A stretch of DNA of 64,000 nt, from the NCBI GenBank assembly GCA_025127975.1, contig JAHLYQ010000039.1, positions 56,667-120,666 of the forward strand, written 5' to 3'. Position numbers and translations under genes: made by a program. The DNA is from Synechococcus sp. CS-1331. Its GTDB lineage: Bacteria > Cyanobacteriota > Cyanobacteriia > PCC-6307 > Cyanobiaceae. Below, one piece after another: positions 1 through 8,493 of this stretch; the stretch's first letter is position 1; each line of letters starts with the position of its first letter. A model generated the notes under the pieces. The model was not told where the DNA came from and did no database searches. It was given only the letters and a program-made list of their open reading frames with translations.

Positions 1-411
1 TTCCGCCTTGTTCAACTCCTTGGTGAGCCGCTCCTTGAGGGCATCGGGCAAGGGGCGATTCGGGTAGTTGGTGTAGTGGCCGGCCAGGGAGTTGATGGCT
101 GTCTGCATGGTGGTGAATGAGGCCAGCCCATTGACATCGCCGCGGGGCCGGTAGCGGGCCACGTAGCCGCTGCTCAGGCTGCGGGCCTGGTTTTCGGCCT
201 CGCCCCTGGCTGGATCCTCTGCCGCCAGGGCGATGGTGGCTAAAAGACTGTCGGCAACTGCGACGGTGTCCTCCAGGTAGTTGCCTGTGATGCCGGTGCT
301 GGCAGTGCTGCAGGCCGTGAGCCCCAGGCTCAGGCAGAGCACCAGCAGAATCGCAAGGCGGGAAATCAGCAGCCTCAACCGCTGGCGGAAGGGGGAGAAC
401 ACACCGGCCAT
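1..411 (-). CDS. psb27: Psb27, photosystem II assembly lipoprotein (3' end cut off by window)
   Basis: Psb27 binds the lumenal face of the CP43 side of photosystem II during assembly and repair, before the oxygen-evolving cluster is completed. The frame read from the ATG at 411 gives a hydrophobic signal segment followed by a lipobox L-T-A-C with the lipidated Cys at about residue 34. The mature part has the family phrases GNYLEDTVAVADSL, SFTTMQTAINSLAGHY and RPLPDALKERL. The C-terminus lies beyond base 1, so only about 137 residues are visible. It shares its strand with proS upstream, with a short gap (412-462). Function is known for the family; identity here rests on motif recognition. Confidence 0.9.
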   Translation of the reverse strand, partial: MAGVFSPFRQRLRLLISRLAILLVLCLSLGLTACSTASTGITGNYLEDTVAVADSLLATIALAAEDPARGEAENQARSLSSGYVARYRPRGDVNGLASFTTMQTAINSLAGHYTNYPNRPLPDALKERLTKELNKAE

Positions 412-462
412 GGGATTGATTCGGGTGATCTGATCCTAGAAGCCACCCCAGGCGCCGAACCC

Positions 463-2289
463 TCAGGGCGCCAGCCCCTGCCTGCCGCGCTCCAGGCTGG
501 GCAGGAGGGTTTCCATTAGGGCGGTGGCCGCCAGTTCCTGCTGGTGGCCGCTGCAGCGCTCCACCAGCTCCACCAGGCCCGCCGCCGCGGCTCGGCCAAC
601 CACAACCCGCCAGGGGATACCAATCAGATCCGCGTCCTTGAACTTCACCCCGGCCCGTTCGTCGCGGTCGTCCAGCAACACCTCGACGCCGCTGGCCTGA
701 AGTTGGCTGTAAAGCAGTTCCCCCAGCTCCCGTTGGCTGGCTTCGGCCCCATTGGCCACCACCACGATCACCTCATAGGGAGCGATCGATGGGGGCCAGC
801 AGATGCCCTTCCCGTCGTGGAGCTGTTCCACGGCTGCCTGGGCCAGTCGGGAGACGCCGATGCCGTAGCAGCCCATCCACAGGGCCTCCTCGGCTCCTGT
901 GCCGTTGGTGAAGCGGGCGCCTAGGGCTTCGGAGTACTTGCGGCCCAGTTGGAAGATGTGTCCCACCTCGATGCCCCGGCTGGCCTCCAGGCGCTGGCTG
1001 GGGTCGTGCTGGCAGCGGTCACCCGGCTGGGCGGCGCGGAGGTCCAGGCCCTCCGGGGAGGGACACAGGGATCCCCAGGCGGCACCTACCAGGTGGGTAT
1101 CGATCCGGTTGGCCCCGCAGACAAAGGCCTCCAACCCAGTGGCGCTGCTGTCGGCGAGCCGCAGGAATGTCCTTGCCCAGGTGCGGGCCCCATCCAGCAG
1201 GCCATCCTCGAGCTGGGGCCCCAGGTAGCCGAAGGGAATCGGGCCGAGCCCCTCCTTGCTGGAGGCCTCGGCGCTGAGCGGGGCGATCTCCAGCAGGGCG
1301 CCATGGGCGGCTGAGCAGCGTGCCGACACCGCATTGGCCAGTTTCACATCGTTGAGTTGCTGATCTCCCCGCAGGCTCACCAGCAGGGGCTGCTGGTGGC
1401 CGTCCTCGAAGCGGGCCAGCAGCAGCAGCACCTTCAGGATTTGGCTCGAATCGAAGCCATGGGCCTTGCACAGGCCGTCGATACTACTTTGCCCAGGGGT
1501 GGCCAGGGCCTCGCCCAGGCCGGCGGGCCATCTCCCTTGCGGCAGGGCAACGGCCTCTGCCGCGAGGGAGATGGCCCGTTCCTGATTGGCGGCATAGCGC
1601 CCATCGCCGCTGGCCAGGATCAGGTCTTCGCCCGCCTCGGCGGTGACCATGAATTCCTGGCTGGCGGAGCCACCGATCGCCCCGCTGTCAGCTTCCACTG
1701 CCACGGTCCGCAGGCCGCAGCGGGCAAAGATGCGGCGGTAGGCCCGGTCCATCTCCGCATAGCTCTGCCGCAGGCACTCCTCATCGGCATGGAAGGAGTA
1801 GGCATCTTTCATGATGAATTCCCGCCCCCGCATGAGCCCGAAGCGGGGACGTATTTCATCGCGGAACTTGGTTTGAATCTGATAGAGATTCACCGGTAAC
1901 TGTCGATAGGACCGCAATAAGTCCCCAGCCAGCTCCGTCACGACCTCCTCATGGGTGGGGCCCAGCCCCAGGGATCGGCCCTGGCGGTCTTGGAGGTGAA
2001 ACATGATCCCCTCGCCTGCGGTGTAGCCCGCCCAGCGGCCACTGCGCTGCCAGAGCTCCGCAGGATGCAGCTGGGGCAGCAGGGTTTCCAGCGCCCCGGT
2101 TGCGTCCATCTCCTCACGCACAACCTTTGAAACCTTCTGCAGCACGCGCCACATCAGGGGCAGGTAGGCGTAGAGCCCTGGACCCATGCGACGGATGTAA
2201 CCGGCCCGCAGCAACAGCTTGTGCGAAGGGATCTCGGCTTCCGCCGGGTCATCGCGCAACGTCACCAGCATCAGGCGGGAGACGCGCAT
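463..2289 (-). CDS. proS: Prolyl-tRNA synthetase
   Basis: This class II enzyme charges tRNA-Pro with proline in the cytoplasm. The N-terminus (MRVSRLMLVTLRDDPAEAE) and the blocks GPGLYAYLPL, GPTHEEV and FRDEIRPRFGLMRGREF are the class II core. A YbaK-like editing insertion follows in the middle, and then FTNGTGAEEALWMGCYGIGVSRL and a C-terminal anticodon-binding domain. The bacterial long form is expected at about 570-620 residues and this one is 608. The frame stays open 19 codons upstream, but the ATG at 2289 matches the family N-terminus, so it was chosen. Confidence 0.95.
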   Translation of the reverse strand: MRVSRLMLVTLRDDPAEAEIPSHKLLLRAGYIRRMGPGLYAYLPLMWRVLQKVSKVVREEMDATGALETLLPQLHPAELWQRSGRWAGYTAGEGIMFHLQDRQGRSLGLGPTHEEVVTELAGDLLRSYRQLPVNLYQIQTKFRDEIRPRFGLMRGREFIMKDAYSFHADEECLRQSYAEMDRAYRRIFARCGLRTVAVEADSGAIGGSASQEFMVTAEAGEDLILASGDGRYAANQERAISLAAEAVALPQGRWPAGLGEALATPGQSSIDGLCKAHGFDSSQILKVLLLLARFEDGHQQPLLVSLRGDQQLNDVKLANAVSARCSAAHGALLEIAPLSAEASSKEGLGPIPFGYLGPQLEDGLLDGARTWARTFLRLADSSATGLEAFVCGANRIDTHLVGAAWGSLCPSPEGLDLRAAQPGDRCQHDPSQRLEASRGIEVGHIFQLGRKYSEALGARFTNGTGAEEALWMGCYGIGVSRLAQAAVEQLHDGKGICWPPSIAPYEVIVVVANGAEASQRELGELLYSQLQASGVEVLLDDRDERAGVKFKDADLIGIPWRVVVGRAAAAGLVELVERCSGHQQELAATALMETLLPSLERGRQGLAP

Positions 2290-2429
2290 GGCCAGGTGGT
2301 TCGGGGGAGGGCGGAACCTATCACCAGGCCTTGCCCGACCACACAATTGCCTGGGTGGCCACCGGGGGAGGGAGCCCCTGAAACCCCTGCTAGGTTCCCA
2401 ACCGTCTCGGTCTGCGCCCTAGAGGTCCC

Positions 2430-3011
2430 ATGCCTTCCCACCCCAGAGCTGAAGCTGGAGCCGAAAGCGGAGCACTCACCAATGGGGCCGCCGCTTTTAC
2501 GGGTTCTGTTAGGGGTTCTGATCCCAGCAGGTTCGGCTCCGATCCAGGCGAGCCGACCGATCGGGAAGCTGTTCCCTTCTCTGCCCCAGAGGTGAGCGAG
2601 GGTCTGATTGGCATCGATGAGGTGCAAAAGGCCCTGAACCGTTCCCGGGCATCGGTATACCGCTATACCAACACCGACCCCCGCAACCTCTACCCACCCT
2701 TCAATCCGCGCAAGCTCAATCCTGAGTACAGGACCGATCAGAAAGATCCCCTGATGTTTCACCCCAACGAGGTGGCCCGCTTCGCCCGGGACGTGTTGCG
2801 GATCAAGGAGGTGACCGTTGAGGTGCTGAACTCCCCCTCCACGGCCACCCAGGAGTTACTGGGCGCCATCCTTGAGGAGCTGCGGACCATCCGCTCACGG
2901 CTTGACCATCTCGACCATCTCGACCATCTCGACCATCTCGATGGACGCACAGCTGTTGACCTCAGTGCCCGCCGCGACCAGCTGGACCATGGCGCCCGCC
3001 CGGCTGCCTGA
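2430..3011 (+). CDS. Conserved cyanobacterial HTH-like protein with a C-terminal HLD repeat
   Basis: A 193-residue protein of unknown function. Residues ~1-55 are low-complexity and probably disordered. Residues ~58-125 form the conserved part: IGIDEVQKALNRSRASVYRY resembles a helix-turn-helix (a helix followed by a recognition-like SRASVYRY). After it come PFNPRKLNPEYR and FHPNEVARFARDVL. I recognise this block as conserved in cyanobacteria but know of no assigned role. The C-terminus contains four HLD units encoded by a 9-bp tandem repeat, giving an acidic/His-rich patch. DNA binding is an inference from the motif only. Confidence 0.7.
   Translation: MPSHPRAEAGAESGALTNGAAAFTGSVRGSDPSRFGSDPGEPTDREAVPFSAPEVSEGLIGIDEVQKALNRSRASVYRYTNTDPRNLYPPFNPRKLNPEYRTDQKDPLMFHPNEVARFARDVLRIKEVTVEVLNSPSTATQELLGAILEELRTIRSRLDHLDHLDHLDHLDGRTAVDLSARRDQLDHGARPAA
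2904..2939 (+). repeat. 9-bp tandem repeat, four copies, in frame
   Basis: The unit gaccatctc is repeated four times without mismatch and followed by a partial copy. It encodes (D-H-L)n in the C-terminal part of the HTH-like protein. Copy-number change by slippage would keep the reading frame. Confidence 0.9.
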
Positions 3012-3116
3012 GCCGTCAGGGGCAAGGAGAGTTTTGGCAGTTGCTCGCAAAAGGTGTCAGAATTGGAGTTAGTTATTAACGATTAGGGACTGGGCTATGG
3101 AGCCCGCTCCTACCCC

Positions 3117-3371
3117 ATGGATGTTGTCCCCCGAGAATCCCAGGCCGGCGATCAAGCATTTACCGATGGCCAATCGATTGATTCAGAATCAATAGCCGAT
3201 CAGCCTGAGGATCCTTACAGTCCAGGCCAGCAGGCCCTTCTCCCCCTTCTGCTCGGCGCCTTGATTGCCCTGGTCACGGCGGTAGTTCCCCTTGCCACCG
3301 TTGTCGGTGGACGGTCCGCAACCCTGCTGGTGCCAATGGATTCAGCTTTGACCCAGGTCCCCGATCCCTGA
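3117..3371 (+). CDS. Small single-pass membrane protein, unknown function
   Basis: An 84-residue product with an acidic, hydrophilic N-terminal half and one clear transmembrane segment at about residues 40-65 (LLPLLLGALIALVTAVVPLATVV). A short extramembrane tail ends in VPDP. No domain is recognised. The ATG at 3117 follows an A/T-rich stretch (about 3068-3088) that could hold a promoter. It is convergent with the methyltransferase gene downstream. Codon use looks like its neighbours, which supports a real gene, but I cannot name it. Confidence 0.6.
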   Translation: MDVVPRESQAGDQAFTDGQSIDSESIADQPEDPYSPGQQALLPLLLGALIALVTAVVPLATVVGGRSATLLVPMDSALTQVPDP

Positions 3372-3407
3372 GTCCTGGACTTTGGCAACCCCACTGAATC
3401 GTCGCCT

Positions 3408-4070
3408 TCAGGGGGTGCGTTGCAGCAGAAAGCCCTCATAGCCCAGGGCCTGAAAAATCTTGGCCGGATCACTGAAGCCGGCGGCATTGACCAGGGAGTT
3501 GAGTCGGGCTTCACCAATGGGGTGGAGCCCCTGGGTAAGGGGTTCGAGCACCTCCGGATCGGCCTCGAGTCCGCTGGCGCGCTGGAAGCCGAGCCAGGCC
3601 TCTCCCACCTGACTCTGCAGGGCGGATCGCTCCGGCGCCATCAGGTCCACCAGCACCAGTTGGCCGCCGGGCTCCAGGCTGCGGGCCAGGGCGGCAAGGA
3701 AGGCCAGTTTCGCCCCGTCATCGGGCAGCGACTGCAGCACCAGCACCGAGAGCGCTCCGGCAAAGCAGCCATCCGCCTGGAGATCCTCCACGCTGCTCTG
3801 GCGCCAGCTGATGCCCTCCGCGCCCAGCCGCTGGCGGGCCGCGGCAAGCATTTCAGCGGAGGGGTCAATTGCCGTCAGTCGCCAGTCGGGCCGCTGGGCC
3901 TGGGCCTCAACCAGCTCGGCCCCGGTGCCGCATCCGGCGACCAGCACCGCAGCCCCCTGGCGGCCAGCCAGGGGGGAGGCTGCCAGCAGGGCCACCGCCA
4001 GTCGGGCCAGGCTGGCGTAGCCAGGAATCAGCTGCTGCACGATCAGGTCGTAGCCGATGGGAGCTGACAC
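3408..4070 (-). CDS. Class I SAM-dependent methyltransferase
   Basis: A 220-residue protein with the Rossmann-type SAM fold. Motif I is VLVAGCGTGAEL at about residues 42-53, the acidic ribose-binding turn is LTAIDPSAEML, and LEPGGQLVLVDLM is the later strand. The length fits a stand-alone small-molecule methyltransferase. The substrate cannot be read from the sequence. It is divergent from the ferredoxin gene, with about 80 bases between the two starts. Confidence 0.8.
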   Translation of the reverse strand: MSAPIGYDLIVQQLIPGYASLARLAVALLAASPLAGRQGAAVLVAGCGTGAELVEAQAQRPDWRLTAIDPSAEMLAAARQRLGAEGISWRQSSVEDLQADGCFAGALSVLVLQSLPDDGAKLAFLAALARSLEPGGQLVLVDLMAPERSALQSQVGEAWLGFQRASGLEADPEVLEPLTQGLHPIGEARLNSLVNAAGFSDPAKIFQALGYEGFLLQRTP

Positions 4071-4152
4071 GGCTTGAAGTCGGGGGATCTGATGCTAGGC
4101 AGGGGGGCGGGCGTGGCTTAAGTTGGGCGGCGCCCATTCCCCCAGCCCGACC

Positions 4153-4515
4153 GTGCCCACCATCCGTTTTGAACAGGAAGGCCAGCAGGTCGGTTGCATC
4201 GAGGGAGCAAACCTGCGCAAGGCTGCCCTGGATGCGGGTATCAACCCCTACAAGGGGCTGAACAATGTCAACAACTGCGGCGGCCTGGGCCAATGCGGAA
4301 CCTGCGTGATGGAAGTGGTTGAGGGCATGCAGAACCTCTCCCCCCGCAGTGATGTGGAGGAGGTCTACCTGGCCGATCGCCCCGCCAATTTCCGCCTCAG
4401 CTGCCGCACCAGTGTCAACGGTGACGTCACCGTTCGCACCCGGCCCAGCAACGCCGTGGGCCAGGGTTCCAACAGCCTGGTTGGGGCTCTCAAGTCTCTG
4501 ATTGGCCGCAAGTAA
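4153..4515 (+). CDS. [2Fe-2S] ferredoxin-like protein
   Basis: A 120-residue electron-transfer protein with the plant-type cluster motif C-x5-C-x2-C (NNCGGLGQCGTC), and the fourth Cys in RLSCRTSV. The start was placed at the GTG at 4153 because it yields VPTIRFEQEG, matching the usual MPTIRF beginning of this cyanobacterial subfamily. An ATG at 4123 in the same frame would add ten non-conserved residues. The C-terminal ~25 residues are not conserved ferredoxin sequence. The redox partner is unknown. Confidence 0.85.
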   Translation: MPTIRFEQEGQQVGCIEGANLRKAALDAGINPYKGLNNVNNCGGLGQCGTCVMEVVEGMQNLSPRSDVEEVYLADRPANFRLSCRTSVNGDVTVRTRPSNAVGQGSNSLVGALKSLIGRK

Positions 4516-4554
4516 TCCGATTGGGAGCTCCCTGAAGCCCCCGGGCCGGCAAGG

Positions 4555-4902
4555 ATGAAGTTCTACGGCTATTCGGGCTGCAGCACCTGCCGCAAGGCCC
4601 TTCAGTGGCTCGCCGCCCGGGATCTCCATGCCCAGATGCTCGACATCACCCAGACTCCGCCGAGCCTGGCCGAGCTGGAGCTGGCGTTGGCCCAACTGGG
4701 CCGCAAGCGCCTTTTCAACACCAGTGGTCAGAGCTACCGCGCCCTGGGCTCCGCCACCGTGCAGGCGCTGGATGATCGGAGCGCTCTGGCGGCACTGGCC
4801 GCCGATGGCAAGCTGATTAAGCGACCTTTCCTGATCACCAGCGGCGGTGCAATCCTGACGGGCTTCAAGGAGCAGGAGTGGCAGGAGGCTTTGGGCGGTT
4901 AA
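4555..4902 (+). CDS. Spx/ArsC-family (arsenate reductase-like) thioredoxin-fold protein
   Basis: A 115-residue protein starting MKFYGYSGCSTCRKALQWL, with the CxxC redox motif at residues 9-12. KRLFNTSGQSYR and LIKRPFLI are typical of the YffB/Spx/ArsC fold. Family members are transcription regulators or glutaredoxin-coupled reductases, and the sequence does not decide between them. It lies 39 bases after the ferredoxin gene on the same strand, so the two may be co-transcribed. Its 3' end overlaps the end of the convergent membrane-protein gene by 38 bp. Confidence 0.82.
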   Translation: MKFYGYSGCSTCRKALQWLAARDLHAQMLDITQTPPSLAELELALAQLGRKRLFNTSGQSYRALGSATVQALDDRSALAALAADGKLIKRPFLITSGGAILTGFKEQEWQEALGG

Positions 4903-6439
4903 GCGGTTTTGATTGGCTAGGGGCTGTTTGTTGGGCAGGGGCTGTTTGTTGGCTAGGAGCAGTGATCAGCTGGTCGAGCTCCTGGATAAGGGCTTCTATG
5001 CCGGCCCTGTTGATCTGGCTCAGGTAGGTGCCCTTTGCGCCATCGATCAGGGCACAGAGGAGCTCCTGGGAGCGCTCGAGGGCCGAACCACTCTCCAGGG
5101 CAGCGGCCAGTTCATCCCAGAAGCGGTCGATGAAACGCTGGAGCAGATCCAGCTGCACATCGTCGCGGCGACCAAGTCGGTTGCCCGTGCTGCGCGAGAG
5201 CTCGAGCAGGCTTTCGACCATGCCGCCAGCCAGCTGGCGGCTGATGCCGCTTTCCACCTGCAGCAGCGGCTGCAGTTGCCGCAGCGGCGGCGGCACCACG
5301 GTGCGATCCAGGCTTTGCCGCAGGCTGTAGCCCAGCAGGCCCTGCAGTTCGGGGGCGAGTCGGGGCGCGACTCGGCTGAGCAACAGGGGCGCCCAGATGC
5401 GCACCAGCTCCACCAGGGCCCGCTCATCCCTGCTGGCCACACTTTGGTGGCTGCGCAGGGCCCGCAGCCTTTGGGGCCAGCGGCGCGAGCGGATCAGGCC
5501 CTGGGTTCCATCGAGAATCTGCAACGACAGCACCTCAAACAGTTCCACCGCCAGCAGGGCCACCACCCCCCGGCTCACCACGGCTCGCAGCGGCTCAAAG
5601 TTGACCAGGCCTGAGGTCTGCAGCCGCTCCAGCACGGGCATCAGCCGCAGCCAACGCCAGAAGGGCAGCAGCAGGGGCAGGTCGCTCCAGCGCCGCAGCA
5701 GGGCGTCGCCCCAGCTCAGCCCGGGCAATCGGCGCCGCATTCGGATCAGGCGCAGCAGGATGTCCAGGCCAAAGACGCTCTGGAACAGCAGCAGGTCGAT
5801 CCGCCAGAAATGGTCAGTGGGGCGTCCGTTTTCGTCGATCGATCGCCAGTAGTTGGTGGCCACCAGGGGCAGGATCTGGTCGTTCCAGAAGCGCCGCTCG
5901 CTGTTCCAACCCCGGGTCTGGATCCAGTCCGGGCTTAGTAGCAGGCCGGAGGCCTGGCGGGGGGAATCCCGATCAGCCCGCTGGCGCAGGCGATTTTTGA
6001 TCTTTTCGAGGGTGCCGGTGGCTCCAGAAGCCTGGAAAGGATTGCTGTCGACCATCTGGACGGTGAGCTGAACCTGGCGGTTCAGCAGCGCCACCTGGGC
6101 GGCCTGGGGCCGCTGGCCGGCGGGCAGGGCCAGCAGGGCCGCATCCAGGCGCCGGAATTGCTCGATGTAGGCCTGGGTTTCGCGGTGGGGTTCGATGCCC
6201 TTGATCGGATCGACCAGGGGCGTTACGTCCGGGATCACCGTGAGGGGCACCACCAGCGGCACCGAGGGGATCGGATAGAGGTTGCGTTGCAGCCAGAAGG
6301 TGCGCAGCGGCAGGTAGGTGATGTCAAAGGCAACCCACACCAGGTTGAGGCTGGCCCACACCGCCACGAAGCGGTCCCAGCCCTGCCCCCAGCCGCCGGG
6401 TGAGGCCGTGGAGTTGGATTGCCAACGGGGCGGCGACAT
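4865..6439 (-). CDS. Conserved cyanobacterial membrane protein, unknown function
   Basis: A 524-residue protein with several hydrophobic stretches: one near the N-terminus (FVAVWASLNLVWVAFDITYL) and others around IDLLLFQSVFGLDILLRLI and VALLAVELFEVLSL. The second half is long and helical, and the C-terminus is Pro/Gln-rich and encoded by an 18-bp tandem repeat. The ATG at 6439 was chosen because the open frame further upstream runs into the divergent lepB and is not protein-like. I recognise it as a conserved cyanobacterial family without an assigned role. Confidence 0.75.
   Translation of the reverse strand: MSPPRWQSNSTASPGGWGQGWDRFVAVWASLNLVWVAFDITYLPLRTFWLQRNLYPIPSVPLVVPLTVIPDVTPLVDPIKGIEPHRETQAYIEQFRRLDAALLALPAGQRPQAAQVALLNRQVQLTVQMVDSNPFQASGATGTLEKIKNRLRQRADRDSPRQASGLLLSPDWIQTRGWNSERRFWNDQILPLVATNYWRSIDENGRPTDHFWRIDLLLFQSVFGLDILLRLIRMRRRLPGLSWGDALLRRWSDLPLLLPFWRWLRLMPVLERLQTSGLVNFEPLRAVVSRGVVALLAVELFEVLSLQILDGTQGLIRSRRWPQRLRALRSHQSVASRDERALVELVRIWAPLLLSRVAPRLAPELQGLLGYSLRQSLDRTVVPPPLRQLQPLLQVESGISRQLAGGMVESLLELSRSTGNRLGRRDDVQLDLLQRFIDRFWDELAAALESGSALERSQELLCALIDGAKGTYLSQINRAGIEALIQELDQLITAPSQQTAPAQQTAPSQSKPLNRPKPPATPAP
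4913..4966 (+). repeat. 18-bp tandem repeat, about 2.5-3 copies
   Basis: Units begin at 4913, 4931 and 4949 with the core ttggctaggggctgtttg; the third copy is diverged. On the minus strand it encodes the QTAP[SA]Q units at the C-terminus of the membrane protein. It shares the TTGG(C) core with other repeats in this window. Confidence 0.85.
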
Positions 6440-6475
6440 GGGCCTTGGCGAAGGGGAGGGTGTGCCTAATCTGCC

Positions 6476-7216
6476 GTGTCTGGCCAGCTGGGCCTGCACC
6501 CTGGCAGATCGCAAGTCTTGATTCACGACAACCCCAAACCGAACACCCAGCCTGGCGCTCTCGCCAGCCCCCAGGAGAGCCCGTGGGCCTTCTGGCGCAG
6601 TGTGGCCATCACCCTGGCGGTGGCCCTGGGCATCCGCCAATTTCTGGTGGAGGCCCGCTACATCCCCTCCGGTTCGATGTTGCCTGGGCTGCAGATCCAG
6701 GACCGGCTGCTGGTGGAAAAGCTCACCTATCGCCAGCGGGCTCCCCGCCGTGGCGAGATCGTGGTGTTCCACTCACCTCACCACTTCGATCCGGTGCTTT
6801 CGGCAGGGGCCAGCCCCAATCCCCTGAGCTGCCTGGTGGTCAACCTGCCCTTGGTCGGCAGCCTGCCTGGGGTGGCTAACCCGGCCTGTGATGCCTACAT
6901 CAAGAGGGTGGTAGCCCTTCCTGGCGAGCGGGTGAGTGTGGACCCCAGGGGCCATGTCTTCATCAATGGGGTGCGCCTGGCCGAGCCCTATGTGCAGAAC
7001 GACTGCCCCGTGGATAGCCAGGGGATGGGGCCATGCCGCACCCTCAATGCTGTGGTTCCCCCTGGCCACGTACTGACCCTGGGGGACAACCGGGCCAACA
7101 GCTGGGATGGCCGTTTCTGGCCCGGTGGGGCCTTTTTGCCCCAGAAAGAGATCATCGGTCGGGCCTTCTGGCGCTTCTACCCCTTCAACCAGACCGGCTC
7201 CCTGGGCGTCAAATAG
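6476..7216 (+). CDS. lepB: Signal peptidase I
   Basis: This membrane-bound serine protease removes signal peptides from exported proteins. After an N-terminal hydrophobic anchor (FWRSVAITLAVALGI) come the catalytic Ser box PSGSMLPGL (Ser67) and the general-base Lys box YIKRVVALPGE (Lys143). The conserved LGDNRANSWDGR motif and the closing GRAFWRFYP follow. The length of 246 residues is a little above the minimum because of an insertion containing two Cys between the boxes. The ATG at 6476 was used; an in-frame TTG at 6518 is possible. It is divergent from the membrane-protein gene (36 bp) and overlaps the next convergent gene by 8 bp. Confidence 0.93.
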   Translation: MSGQLGLHPGRSQVLIHDNPKPNTQPGALASPQESPWAFWRSVAITLAVALGIRQFLVEARYIPSGSMLPGLQIQDRLLVEKLTYRQRAPRRGEIVVFHSPHHFDPVLSAGASPNPLSCLVVNLPLVGSLPGVANPACDAYIKRVVALPGERVSVDPRGHVFINGVRLAEPYVQNDCPVDSQGMGPCRTLNAVVPPGHVLTLGDNRANSWDGRFWPGGAFLPQKEIIGRAFWRFYPFNQTGSLGVK

Positions 7217-8489
7217 TCCACTGGGCAGCCGGGATCAGGCCGCTAGCCCTGATCCCACCCACCAGCTGCTTGCCCCCCATGGGGTGGTTTGCTGCCCGCG
7301 ACGGGCACCCCTGTCGATCCCAGCTCCAGCGATGGTTGGGGTCGAATAGCAGCCAGCGACGGGACCCGGCTCTGAGCTGCTCTGGCTCCCGCCCCAGCAG
7401 CTCGGAGCCGCCCCAGCTGAGGGCTTGCCAGAGCCGCTGCACCGGCCAGCTGCGCCGGCGCACCAGTTCGGCCCAGAGCAGGGGCAGGACCAGGCCATGG
7501 CGGCCCCCATGGCCGGCAAGGCCGGCCCGGCGCTGGTCGAGGGGGAGCAGGATCTCCTCCGCATCGAGGGGCAGGTGATGGACGGCTACGGCGGTGAGCA
7601 CGCCATCGGCCAGGGCCGTGATCAGGGCTTCGCGGTCCCTGGGGGCGCCCAGGGAGGGGCACAGCCGCCAGCCCTCGGCGCTGGGATCGAGGTTGCCGCT
7701 GTCGGCCAGCAGGTGCCACCAGCCCACGGTGGCCATGGGGCGCCGTGGCGCCTGGCGCAGCAGCCCCACCCCCGCGGCGGTGGCCAGGTTCATCAGGGCG
7801 AGGCGGGCTTCGGGCCGCAGCTCCGCCAGGCTGAGCAGGCTCTGCAGGGGCAGGGTCTCGCTCAGCACAGGATCGGGGGGCCAGCCGGCCCGCAATGTCT
7901 CCACGCCTTCGCGCACGAAGCCGCCGCCGCTGAGGCCGGCATCGCGGGGTGCCAGCAGCACCGGACTCCGGCCCATCTCCCCCAGCAGTAGGCCCCGCTC
8001 CATCAGGGCCAGGGGCGGCACCTGGTCAGTGCCCGCTAGGCCAATGGCTCCGGCGGCAAGTTGGTCGCCATGGGGAGCGAGCTCCTGATCGGCTCCCCCG
8101 ATGCTGAAGCTGCCCCATAGCTCCAGCTGCATCGGTGCCGGCCAGCTGAGCCCGAGCTTTTCCGGTTGGTCCCGCCAGGGGCTGGCCCAGGGGAGGAGGG
8201 CCACGGTGCCGTATCCCCCGGCAGCGGCGGCCCCGGCCAGGCTGGCCAGATCTTCCGCTCGGCCGCCGCTGGCCTGCTCCAGCACGCTGTGGGGATCCAC
8301 CAGCAGCGGCGCCAGCAACCAACCCTTGGCGAGCCTGGGGGCAAGGCCAAGGGCCTGGGCCTGTTGGGTCGCCCCCTCGCCCCAGGCGAGCAGGCTGCCA
8401 TCAGGGGCAATCAGGGCGTCGCAGCTGGTGGCCGATTGGTGCGGACCGGCCAGCAGTTCAACCTGGTGCAGCCAGAGGGGGGAGGTCAA
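7209..8489 (-). CDS. Dihydroorotase-like amidohydrolase, probably non-catalytic
   Basis: A 426-residue protein with dihydroorotase layout: LPPL-like entry to the barrel (WLLAPLLVDPHSVLEQASGG), the strand GGYGTVALLPWASP, and a late HHLPLDAEEILLP region. The metal-binding signature D-x-H-x-H of active enzymes is reduced to VDPHSVLEQ, with one His instead of two, and I see no clear carboxylated-Lys segment. This suggests an inactive paralogue such as those that pair with aspartate transcarbamoylase in some bacteria, which is inference. Its start lies 4 bp after the stop of the double phosphatase gene, so the two form an operon. Confidence 0.75.
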   Translation of the reverse strand: MTSPLWLHQVELLAGPHQSATSCDALIAPDGSLLAWGEGATQQAQALGLAPRLAKGWLLAPLLVDPHSVLEQASGGRAEDLASLAGAAAAGGYGTVALLPWASPWRDQPEKLGLSWPAPMQLELWGSFSIGGADQELAPHGDQLAAGAIGLAGTDQVPPLALMERGLLLGEMGRSPVLLAPRDAGLSGGGFVREGVETLRAGWPPDPVLSETLPLQSLLSLAELRPEARLALMNLATAAGVGLLRQAPRRPMATVGWWHLLADSGNLDPSAEGWRLCPSLGAPRDREALITALADGVLTAVAVHHLPLDAEEILLPLDQRRAGLAGHGGRHGLVLPLLWAELVRRRSWPVQRLWQALSWGGSELLGREPEQLRAGSRRWLLFDPNHRWSWDRQGCPSRAANHPMGGKQLVGGIRASGLIPAAQWTI

Positions 8490-8493
8490 GGCT

